Source: Azotobacter bryophylli
GTDB taxonomy: Bacteria > Pseudomonadota > Gammaproteobacteria > Pseudomonadales > Pseudomonadaceae
Assembly: GCF_042643485.1 (NCBI RefSeq)
Contig: NZ_JBHRSJ010000034.1
Coordinates: 62,001 to 126,000 of the forward strand
Length of the DNA stretch: 64,000 nucleotides
Direction of reading: 5' to 3'
Shown: positions 36,532 through 46,002 of the stretch, in pieces
Layout of the letters: the number at the start of each line of letters is the position of its first letter
Position numbering within the stretch: the stretch's first letter is position 1
Translations under genes and position numbers: made by a program
The notes under the pieces: generated by a model
Database searches by the model: none
Told to the model about the DNA's origin: nothing
The model's input: the letters and a program-made list of their open reading frames with translations, nothing else

Positions 36532-37629
36532 ATGCGAGTCCTAGTGATTGGTGGCGGTGTCATTGGTTTGTTGTCGGCATATCAGCTGGCGGATGCCGGG
36601 CTGGAGGTTCAGGTGCTGGATCAGGGGGACGTCGGTCGAGAGGCTTCCTGGGCCGGCGGCGGGATCGTCTCGCCACTGTATCCGTGGCGCTACAGCCCGG
36701 CGGTGACGGCCTTGGCGCACTGGTCGCAGGATTTCTATCCGCAGCTCGGTGAGCGTTTGCTGGCCGAGAGCGGCATCGATCCCGAGGTGCATGTCACCGG
36801 TCTGTATTGGCTGGATCTCGAGGATGAGGACGAGGCGCTGGCCTGGGCGAAGCGGGAGGGGCGGCCGCTGACGGCGGTGGATATCCAGTCGGTGTATCGG
36901 GCGGTGCCGCCTCTGGGCCCGGGGTTCTCTCACGCCGTCTACATGCCGGGGGTGGCCAATGTGCGCAACCCGCGCCTGCTCAAGTCGCTGCGCGAGGCGC
37001 TGCAACGAATGCCGAACGTGACCCTGCTGGAAAATGCCAAGGCTACCGGTTTCGTTCGTGAGGCCGAGCGGGTTGTCGGGGTCAGTACCGAGTCCGGAGA
37101 GCTGCGTGCCGACCGCGTGGTGGTCGCCGCCGGTGCCTGGAGCGGCGGTCTGCTGGCTTCGCTGGGGCTGCAACTGCCCGTCAAGCCGATGAAGGGAGAA
37201 ATGATCCTGTTCAAGTGCGCCGAGGACTTCCTCCCGCGCATGGTACTGGCCAAGGGACGTTATGCGATCCCCCGGCGCGATGGCCATATCCTGGTGGGCA
37301 GTACGCTGGAAGACGTCGGTTTCGACAAGACGCCCACCCAGGAGGCTCTGGATAGCCTCAGGGCTTCGGCCATCGAGTTGCTGCCGGCGCTGGCCGATGC
37401 CGAGGTGGTCAAGCACTGGGCGGGGCTGCGGCCGGGATCCCCTGAAGGGATTCCCTATATCGGCCCCGTGCCGGGGTTCGAAGGGCTGTGGTTGAACTGC
37501 GGGCACTTCCGTAACGGGCTGGTGCTGGCGCCGGCTTCCTGCCAACTGCTCGCCGATTTGCTGCTGGGACGGGAACCGATCATCGATCCGGCGCCCTATG
37601 CGCCCGCAGTACGGGGCGGCTCCCTCTGA
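36532..37629 (+). CDS. thiO: glycine oxidase ThiO
   Basis: FAD-dependent oxidase that makes iminoglycine for the thiazole ring of thiamine. The 365-aa protein starts with the dinucleotide-binding motif VIGGGVIGLLSAYQLADAG, then DQGDVGREASWAGGGIVSPLYPW (the AS-W-A-G-GG segment of DAO family enzymes), and ends HWAGLRPGSPEGIPYIGPVPG ... NCGHFRNGLVLAPA. The ATG at 36532 has GGAGGAAGG upstream. The gene sits between the pilin cluster and pilR as in P. aeruginosa. Confidence 0.9.
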   Translation: MRVLVIGGGVIGLLSAYQLADAGLEVQVLDQGDVGREASWAGGGIVSPLYPWRYSPAVTALAHWSQDFYPQLGERLLAESGIDPEVHVTGLYWLDLEDEDEALAWAKREGRPLTAVDIQSVYRAVPPLGPGFSHAVYMPGVANVRNPRLLKSLREALQRMPNVTLLENAKATGFVREAERVVGVSTESGELRADRVVVAAGAWSGGLLASLGLQLPVKPMKGEMILFKCAEDFLPRMVLAKGRYAIPRRDGHILVGSTLEDVGFDKTPTQEALDSLRASAIELLPALADAEVVKHWAGLRPGSPEGIPYIGPVPGFEGLWLNCGHFRNGLVLAPASCQLLADLLLGREPIIDPAPYAPAVRGGSL

Positions 37630-37639
37630 TCGGATGGCA

Positions 37640-37661
37640 AGCGGGCCCCGGGCGGCCCGCT
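37640..37661. terminator. hairpin between convergent thiO and pilR
   Basis: An 8-bp stem AGCGGGCC/GGCCCGCT with a six-base loop lies between two convergent genes. No strong T tract follows on either strand. Confidence 0.5.
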
Positions 37662-37677
37662 GCATCTTTGCGGCCGC

Positions 37678-39018
37678 TCAGTCGATCCCCAGCTTCTTCA
37701 GGCGGTAGCGCATCGAGCGGAAGGTCAGCCCCAGACGCTGGGCGGCGGCGGTTCGGTTCCAGCGGGTTTCCTCGAGAGCCTGCATGATCAGCTTGCGTTC
37801 CAAGTCCTCCAGATAGTCCTCGAGATTGTCGATGCTGGCTAGCGAGGCCTCGCCGCCCTCGCCGGCTCCCGGAGCGTCGGCGAGACGCAGGTCGCGGGCC
37901 TGGATCAGGTCGTCTTCGCAGAGCGTGTAGGCTCGTTCGAGCATGTTCTCCAGTTCGCGGACGTTTCCTGGAAAGCGGTAGTTCTTCAGCTTTTCCAGGG
38001 CTTCCTCGGTCAGTCTGGCCGGGGGGAGGCCGCTGCTCTCGCCCAAGCGCCTGAGCGTGATCTCGGCCAGTGTCGGGATGTCCTCGCGCCGCTCGCGTAA
38101 GGGCGGCACGCGCAGTTCGATTACGTTGAGACGGTAGTAGAGATCCTGGCGGAAGCGTCCCGCGGCGACCTCGGCGGCCAGATCCTTGTGGGTAGCGCTG
38201 AGGATGCGCACATCGACCGTGATTTCCTGCTGTCCGCCGACGGCGCGCACAGCCTTTTCCTGGATCGCCCGCAGCAGCTTGACCTGCATCGGCAGTGGCA
38301 GGTCGGCGACCTCGTCGAGGAACAGGGTTCCGCCGTTGGCGGCCTGGAACAGCCCCTGCTTGTCCTCGATGGCGCCGGTGAAGCTGCCTTTGCGATGGCC
38401 GAAGAATTCGCTTTCCATCAGCTCCGAGGGAATGGCGCCGCAGTTCACCGGAACGAAGGAGTGTGCGGCGCGCGGACCTTGCTCGTGGATCAGGCGCGCC
38501 ACCAGCTCCTTGCCGCTGCCGGACTCGCCGCTGATGTAGACCGGCGCCTGGCTGCGGGCCAGTTTGGCGATCTGCTTGCGCAGGGTGCGCATCGGCGGCG
38601 AGTCGCCGATCAGGCGGTTATCCACCGGTGCTTCCTCGCGGGCCGGCGCGCGCAGGCGTAGCGCGCTGGCAACCAGTTCGCGCAGACGGGCGAGATCGAC
38701 CGGCTTGGTCACGAAATCGAAGGCGCCGGCCTTGAGAGCGTTGATCGCGGTATCCAGGCTGCCATAGGCGGTGATCATGGCAACCGGAAGCTGCGGATGG
38801 CGCAGCTGGATGTGTTGTACCAGTTCCATGCCGTTGCCGTCCGGCAGGCGCATGTCGGTCAGGCACAGATCGAAGGGTTCGCGTGCCAGCCAGTCGCGGG
38901 CCTCTTTCAGGTTGCGCGCGCTGCGGGTATCGAGCTTCATCCGGCCCAGGGTGATCTCCAGTAGCTCGCGGATATCGGGTTCGTCGTCGACGATCAGGGC
39001 TCTCTGTCGATCACTCAT
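37678..39018 (-). CDS. pilR: type IV pilus response regulator PilR
   Basis: Sigma-54 activator of pilA. The 446-aa protein has an N-terminal receiver domain (VDDEPDIRELLEITL, phospho-acceptor Asp in LCLTDMRLPDG near residue 54, K in FVTKPVD), a central AAA+ domain with GESGSGKELVARLIH near 165, GSFTGA (a GAFTGA variant, seen in other PilR proteins) near 222 and GGTLFLDEV, and a Fis-type HTH at the end (WNRTAAAQRLGLTFRSMRYR). It is transcribed after pilS with a 69-base gap. Confidence 0.94.
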   Translation of the reverse strand: MSDRQRALIVDDEPDIRELLEITLGRMKLDTRSARNLKEARDWLAREPFDLCLTDMRLPDGNGMELVQHIQLRHPQLPVAMITAYGSLDTAINALKAGAFDFVTKPVDLARLRELVASALRLRAPAREEAPVDNRLIGDSPPMRTLRKQIAKLARSQAPVYISGESGSGKELVARLIHEQGPRAAHSFVPVNCGAIPSELMESEFFGHRKGSFTGAIEDKQGLFQAANGGTLFLDEVADLPLPMQVKLLRAIQEKAVRAVGGQQEITVDVRILSATHKDLAAEVAAGRFRQDLYYRLNVIELRVPPLRERREDIPTLAEITLRRLGESSGLPPARLTEEALEKLKNYRFPGNVRELENMLERAYTLCEDDLIQARDLRLADAPGAGEGGEASLASIDNLEDYLEDLERKLIMQALEETRWNRTAAAQRLGLTFRSMRYRLKKLGID

Positions 39019-39087
39019 GCTTGGACTCGGTTGCGTGGGGCAATGGCGGTAAGCGGCGTTGGCATGTCATCAGGCATACATCGAGTG

Positions 39088-40692
39088 CTAGGCCAGCTTG
39101 CGCGGATGGGCGAAGGTGATGCGGAAGCAGCTGCCGCCGGTTTCGCCCCGGCGGTAGTCGATCCGGGCCTGGTTGCTCTCGCACAGTTCGCGGGAAATAT
39201 ACAGGCCCAGCCCGGTGCCTTTTCGTTCGGTGGTGAAGAAGGGTTCGAATATGTGCTGCATTTTGTCTTCCGAAACCCCGGGGCCGTCGTCGATCACCTC
39301 CAATACCGGCAGATCGCTCTCCGGATCGCAGAACAGCTTGAGCCAGACCTGGGCCTGGTCGTGCAGTTGTGCGCTGTAGCGCATGCCGTTCTGCGCCAGA
39401 TTGCCCAGGACCTGGAGGAGCTGCTGCGGATCCATGCGGGTCTTCAGGGCATTGCCGTAAGTTTCCAAGTGCAGGCTCTGGTTCACGGACGCGGAGTTGC
39501 GGAATTCGCTGGCGAAACGATGTACCCAGTATTTCAGATCGAGCAGTTGCGGTTCTGCCTGGCGTCGCCGCGATAGCAGCAGCACGTTCTCGATCACTAG
39601 GTTCATCCGTCGCGACTGGTCCTGAATGATCTGTGCCAGCCGCCTGTCCGGCCCGTCGAGGCATTCGGACTCCTGCAATAGCTGTGCGGCATGGCTGATC
39701 GCGCCCAAGGGGTTGCGGATTTCGTGGGCGATGCCGGCGGTCAGGCGGCCGAGGGAGGCCAGTTTGAGCTGCTGGGCCTGCTGGGCGATCTGCGAGATAT
39801 CCTCGAGAAACACCAGAATGTTGCAATGGTCTTCGAGTTGCAGTGGCACGAAGCTGGGTTGCAGGAGCGGGCCATTGGGCAGGGTCCGCAGGTCCTGCGG
39901 ACGCAGGGTCTTGTTCTGCTGCCATTGCTGCAGGCGTTCGACCAGCTCCGGGCAGTGGTCATCCAGCGGTTGGCCGATCAGCGAAGCGTTACCCAGCAGG
40001 CTGAGGGCGCTGGGATTGGCCAGCAGGACCCGATGCTCCTCGTCGATCACCAGGATGCCGGTGCGCATGCGCTGCAGGATCAGGGTGTTCAGCGTCTCCA
40101 AGTTCGCCAGTTCGGCCGCGTGCTGTGCGGCGCGGGATTCGCTCTGATGCAGCCGGCGGGTCAGGCTCTGCACGAACAGCGCAGCGGCGAAGCACAGCGA
40201 TCCCAAGGCCCCGGCCTGCACGAACTGGGCGCTCGCCTCGGGGGTGCTGAGACTCAGGTAAAAGGTCATGAAGACCAGGCCGATCGCGGCCACGGCAGCA
40301 ATCAGCAGACCGATGCGCCCGCGCAGGAGGATGTTGGCGATGGCCACGGCGACGATGATCAGGTTGCCGATACCGCTGGGCGTTCCTCCTGCGGTGTAGA
40401 ACAGCCCCGAGAGCAGTATCACGTCGACCAGGGCCAGACAGAAGATTTGCAGGGGTTTGGCGCGCTGCACCAGGACGGCGACCAGAATGTTCAGCACCAG
40501 ATAGAACCAACTGCCGAAGCGGAACAGCCCCAAGTGGGCGACCCTGAGCAACTGTTCGTCCAGATGGCTGGAAATCAGCAACAGCAGCAGGAGACCGATG
40601 GCCAGCCGGTAAAGGTGGTACAGACGCAGGACATTGGCGCCGTGGGGCGCGCTCAACACCACGCGGGGCGGCAGCAGGTTTTCAGCGTTCAC
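39088..40692 (-). CDS. pilS: type IV pilus sensor histidine kinase PilS
   Basis: A 534-aa inner-membrane sensor kinase. Six hydrophobic segments are at residues about 25-180, then a coiled linker (HQSESRAAQHAAELANLETLNTLILQRM), a PAS domain, an H box HEIRNPLGAISHAAQLL (phospho-His), an N box NGMRYSAQ, and G boxes DDGPGV and GTGLGLYISREL. I use GTG at 40692 because it directly follows the family N-terminus; the upstream in-frame ATG at 40812 would run into the small upstream gene's codons. It overlaps that gene by 11 bases. Confidence 0.92.
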   Translation of the reverse strand: MNAENLLPPRVVLSAPHGANVLRLYHLYRLAIGLLLLLLISSHLDEQLLRVAHLGLFRFGSWFYLVLNILVAVLVQRAKPLQIFCLALVDVILLSGLFYTAGGTPSGIGNLIIVAVAIANILLRGRIGLLIAAVAAIGLVFMTFYLSLSTPEASAQFVQAGALGSLCFAAALFVQSLTRRLHQSESRAAQHAAELANLETLNTLILQRMRTGILVIDEEHRVLLANPSALSLLGNASLIGQPLDDHCPELVERLQQWQQNKTLRPQDLRTLPNGPLLQPSFVPLQLEDHCNILVFLEDISQIAQQAQQLKLASLGRLTAGIAHEIRNPLGAISHAAQLLQESECLDGPDRRLAQIIQDQSRRMNLVIENVLLLSRRRQAEPQLLDLKYWVHRFASEFRNSASVNQSLHLETYGNALKTRMDPQQLLQVLGNLAQNGMRYSAQLHDQAQVWLKLFCDPESDLPVLEVIDDGPGVSEDKMQHIFEPFFTTERKGTGLGLYISRELCESNQARIDYRRGETGGSCFRITFAHPRKLA

Positions 40693-40915
40693 CTTGCCGG
40701 GGGCCCTGTTCCAGATGTGCCCGGCTGCAATACCACTGGCTGTCGCTTTCCAGGGCTTCGGTGCGGGGGAGATGCACGCCGCAATGGGCGCAGCGCACCA
40801 TCGGTGCGGCATCCGGAATTTTCTCGGTGGGGGCGGAGGGGCGTTTCAGGCGGCGCCAGAACCAAACGGCGGCGAGGATGAGGACGATCCAGAAAAGCAG
40901 GCGAAACAATCCCAT
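40682..40915 (-). CDS. PP0621-type small membrane protein with a CxxC pair
   Basis: A 77-aa protein: one N-terminal hydrophobic helix (GLFRLLFWIVLILAAVWFW), a short basic linker, then VRCAHCGVHLPRTEALE ... WYCSRAHLEQG, a likely zinc-ribbon end with CAHC and C...H. It belongs to the small Pseudomonas family found immediately upstream of pilS (PP0621-like). Function is unknown; the coupling to pilS (11-base overlap) suggests it may help PilS or pilus sensing. Confidence 0.75.
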   Translation of the reverse strand: MGLFRLLFWIVLILAAVWFWRRLKRPSAPTEKIPDAAPMVRCAHCGVHLPRTEALESDSQWYCSRAHLEQGPRQGER

Positions 40916-41330
40916 GACACCTTCTATCCGAGTAAAGGCCAGCAGTTTAACAAGCCGCGCAATCCCATACAGCCGGCATCGATCAACATGAGGAGTGGCC
41001 AGCTGGAAATCGTCGCTACAGCCCCCTCTTCATAAAAAAAGCGCTGGCTCCACCTCCCGCCCGATCCGGACAGCCCATGGAATCACCTACGCGTTGTTTC
41101 GATTGCCGTCCATGCGGGAGAATGCGCCTTCGTAGCGCGCCATACTGGAAGCAAGTGCCTGACTGGTCGGTTCGCCCCGGCCGATTTCGGTGTCCAGGGT
41201 TCCGATACCGCGTTGCCGCCCGCCATGGCTCGACTATGGCTCGTTGCGACGCCTTGCCCCGGACTTCCGCACATCGGCTGGCGAGCCGCCTTCGAGGTGC
41301 AGCGCGACAACTCATCAGTTGGAGACGGCC
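40916..41330. other. intergenic region between the pilSR operon and nadE
   Basis: A 415-base gap between divergent transcription units. It must hold the promoters of the PP0621-pilS-pilR operon and of nadE. Short open frames exist on both strands but lack ribosome-binding sites or family resemblance. A run of seven A at 41034-41040 before AAGCGCTGG is the only notable feature; no clear -35/-10 pair was identified. Confidence 0.5.
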
Positions 41331-42962
41331 ATGAGCCAAACCCTGCGGGTCGTGATGGCCCAATTGAACCTGCGTGTCGGCGATGTGCACGGCAACGTCG
41401 AGCGCATCATCGAGGCGGCCTGCAATGCCCGTGACGATCGCGATGCGGATGTCATCGTGTTCCCCGAACTCTCCTTGTGCGGTTACCCGCCGGAGGATCT
41501 CCTGTTGCGTTCGAGCATGCAGCGGCGCATCGAGCAGGGACTGAAGCGCCTCCAGGAGGCGGTCCGGGGTATTTACCTGGTGGTCGGCTATCCCTGGCTG
41601 GAGGAAGAGAAGCGTTTCAATGCGGCGGCGGTCATCGCCGATGGGGAGTTGCTGGCGACCTATTACAAGCAGCATCTGCCGAACTACCGCGTGTTCGACG
41701 AGCGCCGTTACTTCGAACCGGGCAGCGAAGCCTGCGTGGTGGACATCAAAGGGGTGCCGGTGGCCCTGTCGATCTGCGAGGACATCTGGTTCCCCGGCCC
41801 CATGCGGCAGGCGCACGAGGCCGGAGCGCAACTGGTGCTCAGCTTGAATGCCTCGCCCTTTCACTTGGACAAGCAGCACGAACGCGAGGAAGTCCTGGCG
41901 ACCCGGGTGAGCGAGAGCGGGATGCCGGTGGTTTACGTCAACCAGGTCGGCGGTCAGGACGAACTGGTCTTCGACGGCGGCTCCTGCGTGATCGACGCCG
42001 GCGGGCGAATCACCCAGCGGGCCCCGGCCTTCGTCGAGGGACTCTATCCGGTGGATCTCGTCATCGGCGCGGGGGGCGTGGTACCGCGTGCCGCCGCCTG
42101 CGCACCGCTGCCCGAGCTGGAGGCCGGCGTCTATCAGGCGCTGGTCATGGGCGTGCGCGACTATGTGCAGAAGAATGGCTTCCGGGGCGTGATCCTCGGT
42201 CTTTCCGGTGGCATCGACTCGGCGCTGACCCTGGCCGTGGCGGTGGATGCCCTCGGTGCGGAGCGGGTCGAGGCGGTGATGATGCCCTACCACTACACCG
42301 CGCAGATGAGCCTCGAGGATGCCGAAGCCGAGGCCAGGGCTCTGGGCGTGACCTATCGCGTCCTGCCCATCGCGCCGATGGTCGAAGCCTTCATGTCCAC
42401 CCTGGCGCCGGTGTTCGCCGGCCTGGGACGGGATACCACCGAGGAAAATCTGCAGGCGCGCTGCCGTGGCACCCTGCTGATGGCCATCTCCAACAAGAAG
42501 GGCTATCTCGTGCTCACCACCGGCAACAAGAGCGAAATGGCGGTGGGCTATGCGACGCTCTACGGCGACATGGCCGGCGGTTTCGACGTGCTCAAGGACG
42601 TGCCCAAGACCCTGGTGTTCCGGCTTTGCGAATACCGCAACCGGCTCGGCCCGGTGATTCCCCAGCGGGTCATCGATCGTCCGCCGTCAGCCGAACTGGC
42701 GCCCGGGCAGAAGGACGAAGACTCGCTGCCGCCCTATCCGGTGCTCGACGAGATCCTCAAGCTGTACGTCGAATACGATCTTTCGGCCAACGCCATCGTC
42801 GCCGAGGGCTTCGACGAGGATACGGTCAAGCGGGTGCTGCGTCTGGTCGATCTGAACGAATACAAGCGGCGACAGGCCGCGGTGGGCGTTCGGGTGACTC
42901 AGCGCGGTTTCGGGCGCGATCGCCGGTATCCGATCACCTCGGGTTGGCGGCTGGGCGATTGA
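41331..42962 (+). CDS. nadE: glutamine-dependent NAD+ synthetase
   Basis: Makes NAD+ from deamido-NAD+ with ammonia from glutamine. The 543-aa protein joins an N-terminal nitrilase-type glutaminase (catalytic E46 in VFPELSLCGYPP, K113 in YYKQHLPNYRVFDE, C149 in SICEDIWFP) to the synthetase domain from about residue 280 (LGLSGGIDSALTLAVAVDAL pyrophosphatase loop, TTGNKSEMAVGYATLYGDMAG). GGAGACGGCC precedes the ATG at 41331. The location between pilS and bamD differs from P. aeruginosa, where nadE lies elsewhere. Confidence 0.96.
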   Translation: MSQTLRVVMAQLNLRVGDVHGNVERIIEAACNARDDRDADVIVFPELSLCGYPPEDLLLRSSMQRRIEQGLKRLQEAVRGIYLVVGYPWLEEEKRFNAAAVIADGELLATYYKQHLPNYRVFDERRYFEPGSEACVVDIKGVPVALSICEDIWFPGPMRQAHEAGAQLVLSLNASPFHLDKQHEREEVLATRVSESGMPVVYVNQVGGQDELVFDGGSCVIDAGGRITQRAPAFVEGLYPVDLVIGAGGVVPRAAACAPLPELEAGVYQALVMGVRDYVQKNGFRGVILGLSGGIDSALTLAVAVDALGAERVEAVMMPYHYTAQMSLEDAEAEARALGVTYRVLPIAPMVEAFMSTLAPVFAGLGRDTTEENLQARCRGTLLMAISNKKGYLVLTTGNKSEMAVGYATLYGDMAGGFDVLKDVPKTLVFRLCEYRNRLGPVIPQRVIDRPPSAELAPGQKDEDSLPPYPVLDEILKLYVEYDLSANAIVAEGFDEDTVKRVLRLVDLNEYKRRQAAVGVRVTQRGFGRDRRYPITSGWRLGD

Positions 42963-43023
42963 GTCGCTGATCGAGTGGCTCGGCGGTCTTACCGGCCGCC
43001 AGGGCTCCCCGGTATTCCCGGGG

Positions 43024-43053
43024 CAAAGAAAAAGGGAGGCTCAGGCCTCCCTT
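43024..43053 (-). terminator. bamD terminator
   Basis: Read leftward, AAGGGAGGC and GCCTCCCTT form a 9-bp stem with a four-base loop, followed by TTTTTCTTTGCC; the hairpin begins 20 bases after the bamD stop. Confidence 0.9.
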
Positions 43054-43073
43054 GTCGTTCGTGCGCCGAGCGA

Positions 43074-44084
43074 TCAGTCGAACAGACCGAAGGTCAGGCG
43101 GTTCAGCCAGGAGCGCCTGGGTTCGTCGTCGTTGATCGCGGTCTTTCCCTTTTTCCCTTTGTAGCCCGGCTGGAGCTCCGGTGGGATGGCCTCGACGGCA
43201 TCTTCGTACTGGCGACGCATGTCTTGGGCGGCACGGGTCTCGCCCGGAGGTAGAGGGGTGTCGTTCTCGATCAGACGCAAGGTGGCGCGGGCCAGCCATG
43301 TGCGCTTGTGGGTCGAGGCGCGTGGAACGAACTGTCCGTCCTCCAGGCTCGGGTGGTCCGGGTAGTTCAGCTTCAGGGTCTGCAGGCTGGTGCCGGCCAG
43401 ATCGTCCAGGCCGAGTTGCTGGTAGGCCTCGACCATGATGGCCAGGCCGTCGCCAACGGAGGGGGTGCCCTGGAAGTTCTCGACGACGTAGCGACCGCGA
43501 TTGGCTGCGGCAACGTAGGCCTGGCGTCTCAGATAGTAGTGCGCCACGTGGATTTCGTAGGAGGCGAGCAAGTTGCGCAGATAGATCATGCGCGCCTTGG
43601 CATCCGGAGCATAAGGGCTGTTCGGGTAGCGGCTGGTGAGCTGGGCGAACTCGTTGAAGGAGTCGCGTGCCGCACCCGGGTCGCGCTTGGTCATGTCCAG
43701 CGGTAGGAAGCGCGCGAGAATGCCTCGATCCCGGTCGAAGGACGACAGGCCCTTCAAGTAGTAGGCGTAGTCGACGTTCGGATGTTGCGGATGCAGACGA
43801 ATGAAGCGGTCGGCGGCCGAGCGGGCTGCTTCCGGCTCCTGGTTCTTGTAATAGGCGTAGATCAGTTCCAGTTGCGCCTGCTCGGCATACTGGCCGAAGG
43901 GGTAGCGTGATTCCAGAGCCTTCAGCTTGCTACTGGCGTGGGAATAGTTCTTGTTCTTCAGGTCGATCTGGGCCTGCTGGTACAGCTCGGTTTCGCTCAG
44001 GCTCTCGTCGACCTTGATCTCCTTGGAGCCGCACGCAGCGGTCAGGACGAGAATGGCGATCAGCAGCAGGTGTTTCACGTGCAT
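43074..44084 (-). CDS. bamD: outer-membrane assembly lipoprotein BamD
   Basis: Essential BAM-complex lipoprotein with TPR repeats. The 336-aa precursor has a lipobox LTAAC (C18) after a short signal (MHVKHLLLIAILVL). TPR-like pairs YQQAQIDLKNKNYSHASSKLKALESRYPFGQYAEQAQLELIYAYYK and FIRLHPQHPNVDYAYYLKGL are typical. It is longer than E. coli BamD (245 aa), with a charged C-terminal tail ending RRSWLNRLTFGLFD, as in Pseudomonas ComL. The ATG at 44084 is the only start giving the lipobox. Divergent from rluD. Confidence 0.94.
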   Translation of the reverse strand: MHVKHLLLIAILVLTAACGSKEIKVDESLSETELYQQAQIDLKNKNYSHASSKLKALESRYPFGQYAEQAQLELIYAYYKNQEPEAARSAADRFIRLHPQHPNVDYAYYLKGLSSFDRDRGILARFLPLDMTKRDPGAARDSFNEFAQLTSRYPNSPYAPDAKARMIYLRNLLASYEIHVAHYYLRRQAYVAAANRGRYVVENFQGTPSVGDGLAIMVEAYQQLGLDDLAGTSLQTLKLNYPDHPSLEDGQFVPRASTHKRTWLARATLRLIENDTPLPPGETRAAQDMRRQYEDAVEAIPPELQPGYKGKKGKTAINDDEPRRSWLNRLTFGLFD

Positions 44085-44229
44085 GGCGGGTTGCGTCCCT
44101 GTGACGGCCGGCTGTCGAGTACCGGGCCGTCCTGTTATGATGAGCACCCCGCATGAGCCGGGGCAAAGACGCAGTATTTAACCACAAGCGCGAAGCCGAA
44201 ACCAAAGGCCGTGCCCCGCCGTATCGAGC

Positions 44230-45201
44230 ATGTCAGAACCTACCGATAAAGCCATTCGGCTCCAGGCCGAAGTCCCCTACGAACTGGGCGGCCAGCGCCT
44301 CGACCAGGTCGCTGCGCAGCTGTTCAGCGAGCACTCCCGTTCACGTCTCGCCGCCTGGGTCAAGGACGGTCGCCTGACCGTCGACGGCGTTGCGCTGCGA
44401 CCGCGCGACATCGTCCATGGTGGCGCCCTGTTGTCATTGGCCGCCGAGCAGGAGGCCCAGGGCGAGTGGGCCGCCCAGGACATCGAACTGGACATCGTTT
44501 ACGAGGACGAGCACATCCTCGTGTTGAACAAGCCCGCCGGTCTGGTCGTGCACCCGGCTGCCGGGCACGCCGATGGGACCCTGCTCAACGCCCTGCTGCA
44601 CCACGTGCCGGAACTGATCAATGTGCCGCGCGCCGGCATCGTCCATCGCTTGGACAAGGACACCACCGGTCTGATGGTGGTGGCCAAGACCCTGCAGGCG
44701 CAGACCCGCCTGGTCGAGCAGCTGCAGAGACGCAGCGTGAGCCGGATCTATGAGGCCATCGTGGTCGGCGTGATCATCTCCGGCGGCACGGTCGATGCAC
44801 CCATCGGGCGTCATGGTCAGCAGCGCCAGCGCATGGCCGTGATCGAGGGTGGGAAACCCGCAGTCAGTCACTATCGGGTGCTGGAGCGCTTCCGCTCGCA
44901 TACCCATACGCGGGTCAAGCTGGAAACCGGCCGTACCCACCAGATCCGCGTGCACATGTCTCACATCGGATACCCGCTGGTGGGAGATCCCGCATACGGC
45001 GGACGCTTCCGCATTCCGCCAGCGGCCAATCCGACGCTGATCCAGGCGCTCAAGGAGTTTCCGCGCCAGGCCCTGCACGCGCGCTTCCTCGAGCTGGATC
45101 ATCCGGCCACGGGCGAGCGCATGAAGTGGGAGGCACCCTTGCCCGATGATTTCGTCTGGCTGCTCACCCTACTGCGGCAAGACAGCGAGGCCTTCGTCTG
45201 A
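44230..45201 (+). CDS. rluD: 23S rRNA pseudouridine synthase RluD
   Basis: Makes pseudouridines 1911, 1915 and 1917 in helix 69 of 23S rRNA. The 323-aa protein has an N-terminal S4 domain (GQRLDQVAAQLFSEHSRSRLAAWVKDGRLTVDG) and the RluA-type catalytic domain with HRLDKDTTGLMVVAKT (catalytic D142) and LETGRTHQIRVHMSHIGYPLVGDPAYGG. Stop and pgeF start overlap (TGATG), so the two are coupled. Confidence 0.96.
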   Translation: MSEPTDKAIRLQAEVPYELGGQRLDQVAAQLFSEHSRSRLAAWVKDGRLTVDGVALRPRDIVHGGALLSLAAEQEAQGEWAAQDIELDIVYEDEHILVLNKPAGLVVHPAAGHADGTLLNALLHHVPELINVPRAGIVHRLDKDTTGLMVVAKTLQAQTRLVEQLQRRSVSRIYEAIVVGVIISGGTVDAPIGRHGQQRQRMAVIEGGKPAVSHYRVLERFRSHTHTRVKLETGRTHQIRVHMSHIGYPLVGDPAYGGRFRIPPAANPTLIQALKEFPRQALHARFLELDHPATGERMKWEAPLPDDFVWLLTLLRQDSEAFV

Positions 45202-45935
45202 TGACCTCCTGGTTGACACCGGAGTGGCCTGTCCCCGCCAGTGTAAAGGCCTGCGTGACGACTCGTGCCGGTGGTGTCAGTGCGGCGCCCTTCGACAGCC
45301 TCAATCTCGGCGATCATGTCGGCGATGCCCCTGAGGCGGTTGCCGAGAACCGCCGTCGTCTGCGTGCCGCCCTCGGCTGCGAACCGGCCTGGCTGAGACA
45401 GGTGCACGGCGTGGAGGTGGTCCTGACCGATCCGTCGTTCACCGCCCAGGCGGATGCCTGCTGGACCGGCGAGCCGGGGATCGCCTGTTCAGTTCTCACC
45501 GCCGATTGCCTGCCGGCACTCTTCTGCGACCGTGCCGGCACCCGCGTGGCTGCAGCCCATGCCGGGTGGCGCGGGCTGTCCGGCGGCGTGCTCGAGGCAA
45601 CCTTGGATGCCTTGGCCGTGGCGCCGGCTGAAGTGCTGGTGTGGCTGGGGCCGGCGATCGGTCCGGAGGCTTTCGAAGTCGGGCCGGAGGTCCGTGAGGC
45701 CTTCCTTGATCAGAGCTCCGAAGCGGCACAGGCCTTCGTGCCGAGTCGAAATCCCGGTCGCTTCATGGCCGACCTCTACCAACTGGCGCGTATCCGTCTG
45801 GGCGCATGTGGTGTCACCGCCGTCCATGGCGGGGGCTTCTGCACCTTCAGTGACCCTCGCTTCTACTCCTATCGCCGTGCGCCGCGCACTGGCCGCTTCG
45901 CCAGTCTGATATGGCTGGAAGCCCCCACCGCCTGA
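45201..45935 (+). CDS. pgeF: peptidoglycan editing factor PgeF (YfiH/polyphenol oxidase family)
   Basis: A 244-aa Cu/Zn-dependent purine nucleoside phosphorylase/laccase-fold protein that in E. coli removes mis-incorporated L-serine precursors from peptidoglycan. Signatures: LRQVHGVEVV, TADCLPALFCD, AAAHAGWRGLSGGV (metal-binding His) and WLGPAIGPEAFEVG, and the C-terminal FCTFSDPRFYSYRR. It follows rluD without a gap and precedes clpB, the usual Pseudomonas order. Confidence 0.93.
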   Translation: MTSWLTPEWPVPASVKACVTTRAGGVSAAPFDSLNLGDHVGDAPEAVAENRRRLRAALGCEPAWLRQVHGVEVVLTDPSFTAQADACWTGEPGIACSVLTADCLPALFCDRAGTRVAAAHAGWRGLSGGVLEATLDALAVAPAEVLVWLGPAIGPEAFEVGPEVREAFLDQSSEAAQAFVPSRNPGRFMADLYQLARIRLGACGVTAVHGGGFCTFSDPRFYSYRRAPRTGRFASLIWLEAPTA

Positions 45936-46002
45936 GGGCTTGTCCCCTTTAGTGCCTTATGGCGCGCAGGCTGGGCGGCTGACCTGTATCAATGTCATCT
46001 GC

